From Palsa-504 sp963742795 (GTDB taxonomy: Bacteria > Actinomycetota > Actinomycetes > Streptosporangiales > Streptosporangiaceae): a stretch of 64,000 bases of DNA. Position 1 is the first letter of the stretch, and the number at the start of each line of letters is the position of its first letter. The notes beneath the pieces are model-generated. The model was not told the DNA's origin. It worked only from the letters and a program-made list of their open reading frames with translations, and ran no database searches. This document shows positions 1 to 6,299 of the stretch, one piece after another. A program made the position numbers and the translations under genes. The stretch spans positions 62,001-126,000 of the forward strand of contig CAVUNL010000006.1 in NCBI GenBank assembly GCA_963742795.1, given 5' to 3'.

Positions 1-1110
1 CTCTGCGACACCCCGCCGCTGGACGCGCGCCCGGGCGCCGCCCTCATCACCGCCGCCGTCCGCATCCTCGACGGCGGCGACCTGCGTGTCCTCGGCGAGC
101 TCCTGACCCCGGCCCGGGACGGCGCCAGCCGGAAAACCCCGCGAGGCCGGTGGATCCGCCGCTACCAGCGCGCCGGGCACGACTGCTCCGGCGGATTCCG
201 GGACGCGCTCGAGCCCCTGATCAACAGCTTCCAGCGCGCCGACCGGCGCTCACGCGGACGCCGGGCACCCGCCCCCCAGATCAGCTTCGCTCCCGAGCAC
301 GTCCCCGAGCACCTGCAAGACGACTGGTACCACGAGCACTTCCGCCACATCGGCGGGAACACCCGGCTGCTCCGCCGCGCCGCCGCCCTCCGCCTGGTCC
401 AGATGTCCGCAGGCGGCTCGCTCGCCGAGGCCGCCGCCTTCCTCGGCATCGACCACCGCTACCTCAAGGCATCCCCCGGCTCAGCAGCGTTCGCCGACGA
501 CCCGGCAGAGTTCCGCCTCGCGGTGCACGCGCTCGCCCGGCAGCTCAGCACCACCCCCGGCCTGATCAACTACAAGCACCGCAGGGACGCCCTCCAGGAC
601 TGGTGCATCGACCCCGCGGCATGGCAGGACATCATCAGCCAGCTTCCCCCGACGAAAGGGCCGTTCCAGCCCGAGCTCAGCGACTGCAAGCGCCAGTTCG
701 CATCCGAGGCCGTCTGGGCGCGCATCACCCAGGGCGAGCACCTCCTGGCACCCCGGATCATCGAGAACCGCCTGTCAGCAGAGGACCCCACCTGGCACCG
801 GCGCCGCGACAACATGTGGCACTTCTACAACGCCAGCCCGGCAAAACCGCACTACGCCGCCCTCAGGAAAATCCTCAACGTCTTCGCCGGCAACCTCGCC
901 AGGCAGATCGACCACAAGGCAGCGCCAGCACTGCCACACGGCCCGTCACGGGCGCCGGGCTCTCGCGGATCGGGCTTGCCGCCACCGGCGGATCTCGCTA
1001 CCTGCAATCTGGGGCAACTTCTCGCGCAACCTGCTGCCGATTCCACTGCCCGCAGCGCCTGGCTATCGTGTGACTGGCGGCGGGACACGGCAGGAAGGAC
1101 GGATGCGTGA
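1..1110 (+). CDS. TniQ-like / transposition-associated protein, C-terminal part
   Basis: The reading frame is open from the left edge, so the N-terminus is missing; about 369 codons are visible. A segment with LPxH-like spacing (PEHVPEHLQDDWYHEHF) is followed by a leucine-rich helical region (RLLRRAAALRLVQM, then LAEAAAFLGI) that looks like a helix-turn-helix. This layout resembles actinobacterial TniQ-like proteins, which in Tn5053/Tn7-type elements guide target choice; that assignment is from memory of the family and is not certain. The last ~45 residues are low-complexity and may be divergent. The stop overlaps the GTG of the methyltransferase by 4 nt, so the two are probably co-translated. 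If it is a TniQ, the remaining transposition genes would lie left of the window. Confidence 0.45.
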   Translation, partial: LCDTPPLDARPGAALITAAVRILDGGDLRVLGELLTPARDGASRKTPRGRWIRRYQRAGHDCSGGFRDALEPLINSFQRADRRSRGRRAPAPQISFAPEHVPEHLQDDWYHEHFRHIGGNTRLLRRAAALRLVQMSAGGSLAEAAAFLGIDHRYLKASPGSAAFADDPAEFRLAVHALARQLSTTPGLINYKHRRDALQDWCIDPAAWQDIISQLPPTKGPFQPELSDCKRQFASEAVWARITQGEHLLAPRIIENRLSAEDPTWHRRRDNMWHFYNASPAKPHYAALRKILNVFAGNLARQIDHKAAPALPHGPSRAPGSRGSGLPPPADLATCNLGQLLAQPAADSTARSAWLSCDWRRDTAGRTDA

Positions 1111-1769
1111 GATCAGCTGGCGGTGACGAACTCGGCCCGGTCCTCGACGAGCAGGCCACCTACTACCAGGCCAGCGCGGGCGAGTATTACGACCACTACC
1201 TGGACCTCCCGGGCGGCCAGGAGCTGACCGCAGCGCTGGATGCCTTCCGCCCGGCCGGCAGCGTGCTTGAGCTCGCCTGCGGGCGCGGAGCATGGACCAG
1301 CCAGCTTCTCCGCCACGCAACAGATGTCACCGCCGTGGACGCGTCCCCGGAAATGCTGGCCATCGCTGCGACCCGGGCAGGCAGTAAGCGAGTGCGCTTC
1401 ATCCACGCCGACCTCTTCGCCTGGGAGCCCGACCGCCGCTACGACGTCGTGTTCTTCGGCTTCTGGCTCTCCCACGTCCCGCCCGCACGATTCGAGTCCT
1501 TCTGGTCACTAGTGGCTGACTGCCTGAAGCCGCACGGCCGGGTGTTCTTCGCCGACGACGCCTACCGCACCCCCGACGAGCTCGTGGAAGGACCATCATC
1601 CCCGGTCATCCGCCGGCAGCTGAACGACGGCACCCCCTACCGGCTCGTGAAGGTCCCCCACCAGCCAGCCAGCCTCCAAGAGCAGCTGAAGCGAATCGGC
1701 TGGAGCATCACGGTCACCCCCACCGCCGGGCCGTTGCCGTTCTACTGGGGAGCAGGAAGCCGAACCTGA
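1107..1769 (+). CDS. class I SAM-dependent methyltransferase
   Basis: A 220-residue Rossmann-type methyltransferase. Motif I is VLELACGRGAWT (about residues 52-63), followed by the acidic ribose-binding strand VTAVDASPEML, then HADLFAW and a motif IV-like DVVFFGFWLSH. The start is GTG inside the stop of the upstream gene (GTGA overlap), with AGGAAGGA 5-8 nt ahead. The substrate cannot be told from sequence; such small cytosolic enzymes methylate diverse small molecules. It ends in a stretch of about 200 bases with no gene. Translational coupling to the TniQ-like gene suggests it travels with that element. Confidence 0.8.
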   Translation: MRSAGGDELGPVLDEQATYYQASAGEYYDHYLDLPGGQELTAALDAFRPAGSVLELACGRGAWTSQLLRHATDVTAVDASPEMLAIAATRAGSKRVRFIHADLFAWEPDRRYDVVFFGFWLSHVPPARFESFWSLVADCLKPHGRVFFADDAYRTPDELVEGPSSPVIRRQLNDGTPYRLVKVPHQPASLQEQLKRIGWSITVTPTAGPLPFYWGAGSRT

Positions 1770-1973
1770 CTGATTGCCCGGCACGGCGGCTGGTCGCCCC
1801 AGCAAGCACCCGGGAAGCGGCACTCACGATCTGATGCCGGCCATCGTGAGCAGGTTGCAGCTATCGTGGTCCGGCTCACGGCGGCAGAGCCGGGGAGCAC
1901 GGAGAGGCCAGATATCAATCACAGGGCCATATGCCGAGCACAGTCACAGCCACGCTGACATGTCGGCAGGCGA

Positions 1974-3026
1974 GTGCCAAACTCGGTGCCCAAATGCCAA
2001 ACTCGCTGCTCAGTCACAGAATACCAGTGGGGCGACCTCAAGGGCGACCCGCGGAAGATGATCGAGCGGTACTTCGACGCGTTCTTGTACCTGGCGAACT
2101 GGGGGACGCGGCGGCTGATGTTCCGCTTGCCACGCGGGGCGCTGGGTTCAAAGACCGCCGAGCGGTACTGCTATACGGACACCGCATCGCTCATCGAGAC
2201 CGGCAGCCACCTGATTCTCAGCTTGTACGTCGACCGGGAGCCGGACGACTACTGGGACGAGCCGGGCGGCCAGCTCGCGGCGATGGTCCAGGCCCGTGCT
2301 GAGCTCGCCGCCGGGGATCTTCGGCTGCTGTACCTGGCCTGGCTGCTGGCCCTTCAGTCCGATGAGGTGGACGACGAGGACACCGAGCCGCCAGTGCCGG
2401 CCGGTCTAGAGCACCTGAGCGCATCGCTTCAGGCGGTCGTCGACTTCTTCGAGATCGACGAGGACCTCATCGCCGTTGCGGCGGCTTCAAGCCCTTCGAT
2501 TCAGGAGCCAGAAGGGATGGCCAGGTGGATCACCTCCCTCCCGGCGGAGCAGAAGGACGCGCTGCTGGCGCAGGTTGCGGCCGGGGAGGGCGCGCAGGTG
2601 CAGGCGCTGCTGCTGCGCCGCTTCCGAACGGCCAGCAGTTCGCCGCCGGCGGCACCGGCCCGAACGGCCGCTGAGCTGTGGCAGGCCGCCGGCAAGCGCA
2701 AGGCTGCGCGGGCGAAGGCCGCGGAACGGAGCCGGCGCCAGGCAGAGGCCCGCAGCGCGGCGGCTCAGGCTGCCGCCCACGCCAAGCACCTCGACCAGCT
2801 CGCTACCCAGACGGAGGCGGCCTGGGAGAAGGTTGCGGAGCTGATCCAGACCAAGCGGCCGCGCGACTACGACCTGGCCGTGTCGCTGCTGCGGGACCTG
2901 CAGGCGCTCGCTGACCGGCAGGAAGATCCGGCTGCGTTCAGGAAGCGGTTCCTGGAGTTGCGCGCCCAGCACCAACGCAAACCCAGCCTGCTGGACCGAT
3001 TCGACCATGCGGGGCTGCCCGGCTGA
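1974..3026 (+). CDS. conserved hypothetical protein with Ala/Arg-rich coiled-coil tail
   Basis: About 350 residues of unknown function. The first domain contains YQWGDLKGDPRKM and FDAFLYLANWGTRRLMFRLP, which I recognise as a recurrent actinobacterial hypothetical protein; the middle is acidic; residues ~225-300 form a strongly helical Ala/Arg/Glu-rich coiled coil ending in KPSLLDRFDH. The N-terminal dozen residues (MPNSVPKCQTRC) come from an 11-bp direct repeat (TGCCAAACTCG at 1975-1985 and 1995-2005, period 20) and look like junction sequence, so the native start has probably been altered. It stands alone, and no regulatory site is evident. Confidence 0.6.
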   Translation: MPNSVPKCQTRCSVTEYQWGDLKGDPRKMIERYFDAFLYLANWGTRRLMFRLPRGALGSKTAERYCYTDTASLIETGSHLILSLYVDREPDDYWDEPGGQLAAMVQARAELAAGDLRLLYLAWLLALQSDEVDDEDTEPPVPAGLEHLSASLQAVVDFFEIDEDLIAVAAASSPSIQEPEGMARWITSLPAEQKDALLAQVAAGEGAQVQALLLRRFRTASSSPPAAPARTAAELWQAAGKRKAARAKAAERSRRQAEARSAAAQAAAHAKHLDQLATQTEAAWEKVAELIQTKRPRDYDLAVSLLRDLQALADRQEDPAAFRKRFLELRAQHQRKPSLLDRFDHAGLPG

Positions 3027-3046
3027 CGGGCTCGCGGCTGTCCAGG

Positions 3047-3122
3047 TCACAGGGCCACCAGGTCACGTTCGGCACGTGCGCGAACGGCGGGCTTCAGCTC
3101 GCTTGCTGCCACCAGGTCGACG
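3047..3122 (-). pseudogene. 3'-terminal remnant of an XRE-MNT nucleotidyltransferase gene
   Basis: Read on the minus strand this encodes VDLVAASELKPAVRARAERD then LVAL and TGA, nearly the same as the last 24 residues of the two XRE-MNT genes at 49.7 and 51.1 kb. Nothing upstream of this tail is preserved. It is therefore a third copy of that module, reduced to its 3' end, and it abuts the stop of the neighbouring hypothetical gene. Confidence 0.75.
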
Positions 3123-3382
3123 TCTTCGCGGAAGCGCTTTGTGCAGACTGTCACAAGCCGTTTCCGCGGAAACGCGCGCTTTGCCGCCCGTGAAGCGCTC
3201 AGTGGAACCGAGGGTGGGGACCGCCCCGCTGGGTCGCCTGCCCTGCGATCCGGCCGCGCCCATTTCCGCTGGTGTATTCATGCCGAACGAACCGTGGTGA
3301 CAGCTCTGGACTCCGCTCCGCGAGCCGAAACTGGGCCGACTCGCAGAGTTCCAAGCCGTGTCCGTAATGAGCTAGGGCCGCT
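3123..3382. other. non-coding stretch with a 16-bp perfect palindrome
   Basis: No convincing gene is seen here. It contains CGTTTCCGCGGAAACG at 3159-3174, a perfect palindrome of 16 bases. There is no T-tract after it, so it is more like a protein-binding site than a rho-independent terminator. Confidence 0.4.
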
Positions 3383-3640
3383 TCACGCGGTTTCGTAGCG
3401 GAGGTGGACCGCTCCCTCGCCATGGATAGTTTTGATGTGACGCAGATCCACCTGGGCCGGACCGAACAGCCGCACGCCCCTGCCGACCAGCTTCGGCACG
3501 ACGTGCAGCACCACCTCGTCGACCAGCTCGGCACCCAGCGCCTGCTGGGCAATGCTGACGCCACCGGCCAGCAACACGTCCTTACCGTCCGCGACCGCGC
3601 GGGCCTGCTCGACGGCCTGCCCGAGCTGGGTGGGGCGTGG
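3383..3640 (-). pseudogene. dihydrofolate reductase-like (RibD C-terminal domain) fragment
   Basis: The minus strand encodes the C-terminal ~85 residues of a RibD-C/DHFR-family protein: QLGQAVEQARAVADGKDV, then LLAGGVSIAQQAL, ELVDEVVLHVVPKLVGRG, and a terminal HLRYETA plus stop. Intact family members have about 180-200 residues with an N-terminal NADPH-binding part; here that part is lost at about 3640. The fragment has no plausible start codon of its own with a ribosome-binding site, so it is treated as a remnant. Confidence 0.75.
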
Positions 3641-3642
3641 AC

Positions 3643-3853
3643 ATGACAGACCGCCTGATCCGCGACACGATCCTGGTCCGCCCGGAGACCGGCTACGGGT
3701 ACGCCCGCGCTAGCTACGAGGTGAACCTCGGCTGCATCTACGACTTTCTCCGGACTAGCCGAGCGGATCGCCGCCTATCCGAGGGCGATATGCTCTTCTC
3801 CCGGCAGGGATCGCTTTCCACGGAACGCGCGGCCGATTGGGCTGGACCGGGTC
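3643..3853 (+). other. possible gene fragment, unrecognised
   Basis: An ATG at 3643 opens a frame beginning MTDRLIRDTILVRPETGYGY and continuing with ASYEVNLGCIYDFLRTS, which has the composition of real protein for about 50 residues before running antisense into the Clp-N gene. I do not recognise it. It may be a 5' fragment left at the junction that also truncated the DHFR-like gene. Confidence 0.25.
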
Positions 3854-5095
3854 TCAGGCGGTTTGCGCGGTGCCACCGTCCGGCTCGATGCCGTGCTGGC
3901 GGAGCAGGCTGCGGAGGCGATCGAGCTCACGGTGCACCCGCTGGTTCTCCGCGATAACGGCCCGGACGTCTACCCCGGCTGCCCACTCCTGCTCCAGCCG
4001 CAGTTTCTCGGCGCGCAGCTGCCTTTCCCGTCCGCGCAGCGCCGCCGCGCCCTCGTGGTCACCCGTCTCGAACGCGGCCGTCTTCTGCCGCTGTACCTGG
4101 CGGAGCTGCTCGGTGACGTTCGCAAGGCCGGCCGGGACGGGCAGGCGGACCAGCCGCGTCTTCGGATCTGCCTGCTCATACCGGCCTGTCAGCAAAGCCA
4201 CCACCCGTTCCCGGGCCAGGTCATAGCCGGCGCCCCGGCCAGCCAGCACCTGAGCAGCGATGCCGCCGTCCTCGGCGAGCAGGCTCAGCAGAAGATGCTC
4301 GGTGCCGATGTAGGTGTGCCCGAGCTGCAGCGCCTCCTGCAGCGACCGCGCCAGCACCTGCTTGGCCGGCGGCGTGAACGGGATGCGGCCCGCGGGCGTG
4401 CCCTGGCCGCGGCCGACGATCTCCTCGACCCGGTCCCGGGCTTCCTCCAGGGAGATGCCCAGCGACTCCAGCGCCAAGGCGGCGACGCCCTCTCCCTCGG
4501 CGAGCAGGCCGAGCAGGAGATGCTCGGTACCGACGGAACCGTGACCGAGTTCCCTGGCCTCCTCCTGCGCCAGGACGACGACTCGCCTGGCGCGGTCGGT
4601 GAACCGCGTGAACATGTCCTTGGGCCGGGTCCGCATCGTGGCCTCCTTGATTCTCCCGATCAGCGGCAGCGCTGGTCTTGGCCGCATCGGTGCCTCCTTT
4701 ACTCGGGTCGCGGCACGGCCGCCGGGCCGCAGCCGGGGCGCCAGCCAGTCCGCGACGTCCTTGATGTCGAGCGTGCCGGCCGCAAGCTGGGTGACCATGG
4801 CCGCGACGTCCTCGGCCGGGTCCGGGTTCATGTCCCAGTCATTGAGGGCCAGGAACTGCAGCATGGCCGCCAGCGCCACCTGCTGGTTGCCGCGGCGCAG
4901 CGGCCGCTGCCGCACCAGCGCGTGCAGCAGCACGGCGGCGCAGGTGCCCGGGTCGGCGGGTTCGCTGCCTGGCCGCGCCCGGGCCAGGGCGTGCCCGGCG
5001 GCGGCAGGGTCAAGCAGGTCAAGTACCTGCCCGGTGTCCAGGCCGAGCGTGCGGCTGGCGATGAGGACCAGGTCGGCGACCTCCAGCGCGATCAC
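3854..5095 (-). CDS. Doc-like domain fused to double Clp N-terminal domain and UVR motif
   Basis: A 413-residue protein in three parts. Residues 1-125 resemble Doc/Fic toxins of RHH-Doc modules; the Fic loop is degenerate (RPLRRGNQQVAL, 64-75), with GN kept but the catalytic His and acidic residue absent. Residues ~157-302 hold two Clp N-terminal repeats (GTEHLLLGLLAE and GTEHLLLSLLAE). Residues ~325-368 form a UVR-like helix pair, as in ClpC and McsA. No AAA+ ATPase follows, so the C-terminal part looks like a stand-alone adaptor or decoy of ClpC. The gene overlaps the RHH antitoxin stop by 4 nt. Two strong in-frame ribosome-binding sites just before the Clp part suggest that the Clp-N/UVR protein is also made separately. 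The fusion is seen in the sequence; its function is inference. Confidence 0.75.
   Translation of the reverse strand: MIALEVADLVLIASRTLGLDTGQVLDLLDPAAAGHALARARPGSEPADPGTCAAVLLHALVRQRPLRRGNQQVALAAMLQFLALNDWDMNPDPAEDVAAMVTQLAAGTLDIKDVADWLAPRLRPGGRAATRVKEAPMRPRPALPLIGRIKEATMRTRPKDMFTRFTDRARRVVVLAQEEARELGHGSVGTEHLLLGLLAEGEGVAALALESLGISLEEARDRVEEIVGRGQGTPAGRIPFTPPAKQVLARSLQEALQLGHTYIGTEHLLLSLLAEDGGIAAQVLAGRGAGYDLARERVVALLTGRYEQADPKTRLVRLPVPAGLANVTEQLRQVQRQKTAAFETGDHEGAAALRGRERQLRAEKLRLEQEWAAGVDVRAVIAENQRVHRELDRLRSLLRQHGIEPDGGTAQTA
4634..4700 (-). promoter_or_regulatory. two tandem internal ribosome-binding sites and starts
   Basis: On the minus strand, AAAGGAGG (4700-4693) lies 5 nt before an ATG at 4687, and CAAGGAGG (to about 4642) lies 5 nt before an ATG at 4636. 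Both ATGs are in the frame of the long fusion, and the two sites look like a tandem duplication of one leader (the protein repeats KEA-x-MR). A TAA sits one base out of frame just before the first site (GAGTAAAGGAGG), so a single-base indel would separate the Doc-like and Clp-N genes. Confidence 0.7.
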
Positions 5096-5328
5096 GGCTG
5101 GTCGTCCCTGAGCAGATCGAGTGCCTGCCGGTGGCGGGCGAGGTTGTCCTCCAGCAGCCGCCGGAACCGCTCGTCGCCGCGGCGCTGCTCGACCAGCGTG
5201 GCGATGGCCTCGCGCACGACGTCGGAGACCGGGCGGCCCTCGACGTCGGCGACGGTCTGCAGGCGCCCGGCCAGCTCAGGGTCGAGGCGCAGCAGAAGGT
5301 TCTTGGTGCTTTCCGGTTTCATCGGCAT
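5092..5328 (-). CDS. ribbon-helix-helix (CopG-type) antitoxin
   Basis: A 78-residue RHH protein: the N-terminal strand KNLLLRLDPELAGRL, then helix residues in VEGRPVSDVVREAIATLVEQ, then a charged C-terminal tail (RFRRLLEDNLARHRQALD) of the kind that covers a toxin. It is the first gene of a two-gene operon; its stop overlaps the start of the Doc-like/Clp-N fusion by 4 nt. An imperfect inverted repeat lies directly at its start codon, which suggests autorepression. Order, size and overlap are those of type II RHH-Doc modules. Confidence 0.85.
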   Translation of the reverse strand: MPMKPESTKNLLLRLDPELAGRLQTVADVEGRPVSDVVREAIATLVEQRRGDERFRRLLEDNLARHRQALDLLRDDQP

Positions 5329-5349
5329 GGTGCTATCAAGATATCACCA
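5328..5349 (-). promoter_or_regulatory. inverted repeat at the RHH antitoxin promoter
   Basis: A 22-bp imperfect palindrome (TGGTGCTATCA / TGATATCACCA on the two halves of the + strand, 9 of 11 positions symmetrical) overlaps the antitoxin start codon. It is a natural operator for the RHH protein. Confidence 0.5.
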
Positions 5350-5508
5350 GGCCCACCGAGGCCCAGAACCCCGGCGCGGCGCGTCCGGCGGCCACCTGGA
5401 CGGCGGGTCAGTGTGTGGCCCGGAGGCAGTCTTATCGATTCGTGCTGGCGCGGCGTTCGGCCCGGAAAGTGCCGCCGACCTGGTGGATTGAGGCCGGCGC
5501 CGCCTGGC

Positions 5509-6189
5509 TCAGCGGGCCGGGATCAAGACCGTGGCCAGGTCGGCCAGCCGCTTGTTCAGCTCACCGACAGTAAACAAGTCGCCGAATTCGGCAAATTGCT
5601 CATTGAAGACCCAGATCCCGCCGCAATCTTCAGGCGGCCCATCCCGGCGCCCGCCGGTGCACCGCGGGTAGGCCACTCCCGGCTCGGCCGGGATGATCCT
5701 CTCCACCACGATGTCGTGCCTCCAGTCGTCGCCGAAGTCGTAGCTGTACACCACCTTCGCCCGCTCAGCCCCGGCCACCTGCGCGAGCGTGGCGGTGGCC
5801 TCATCCTGCCGTTCCGCCCAGTCGTCAAGTTGGTCCGGCGAGCCGAACTGACCGCATTCGGTCTCGAAGGCATGCAGGTGATAGTCGTGCCAGTCGAAGG
5901 CGACCTGCAGGACGGCGTGTACGAGGTTCAGCGGCATCGCGCTGGGAATCTCGAGCCGCCGCCAGACCGGCGGCTTCGCGCCGTAGAGGCTCACCTTGAC
6001 CCGGTGGACGGTGGTGACGGCATCCTCCGGCAGTTCGGGCAGTTCTTGCCGCGTGACGCGCTTGCCGCCAACGAACGTTTCCCGGTTCATGTGGTTCAGT
6101 ATCTGCTGCTCCAGCGCCTCGGGCGAGCTGCCCATTAGCTGGAGCAGCAGCCGCTCGAGTTCGTCGAATGTCACTGGCTCTTCTGGCAC
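5509..6189 (-). CDS. plasmid pRiA4b ORF-3 family protein (MM3350-like domain)
   Basis: A protein of ~226 residues with the family signature VSLYGAKPPVWRRLEIP, FDWHDYHLHAFE, YSYDFGDDWRHDIVVE and YPRCTGGRRDGPPEDCGG. The GTG at 6189 (VPEEPVTFDELERLL) is preferred, with GGAAGG about 9 nt upstream; an in-frame start at 6237 would add 16 residues that do not look conserved. The family is common on plasmids and next to transposons, and its function is not known. It is a single gene here, with about 180 bases upstream of the TA module's start. Confidence 0.85.
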   Translation of the reverse strand: MPEEPVTFDELERLLLQLMGSSPEALEQQILNHMNRETFVGGKRVTRQELPELPEDAVTTVHRVKVSLYGAKPPVWRRLEIPSAMPLNLVHAVLQVAFDWHDYHLHAFETECGQFGSPDQLDDWAERQDEATATLAQVAGAERAKVVYSYDFGDDWRHDIVVERIIPAEPGVAYPRCTGGRRDGPPEDCGGIWVFNEQFAEFGDLFTVGELNKRLADLATVLIPAR

Positions 6190-6299
6190 ACTGCGAGCCT
6201 TCCAGGCGCGAACCCGGCACGCCACCCAAAGCGGCATTGCGTTGGCGCGCGCTCAGGCGAAGTCAGCGGCGCTGATGGCGGCGAGCTCGTAGAGCGTTG

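Noticed and set aside
1485..1500. GATTCGAGTCC resembling a tRNA T-loop
   Set aside because: It lies inside the well-supported methyltransferase reading frame and has no cloverleaf context.
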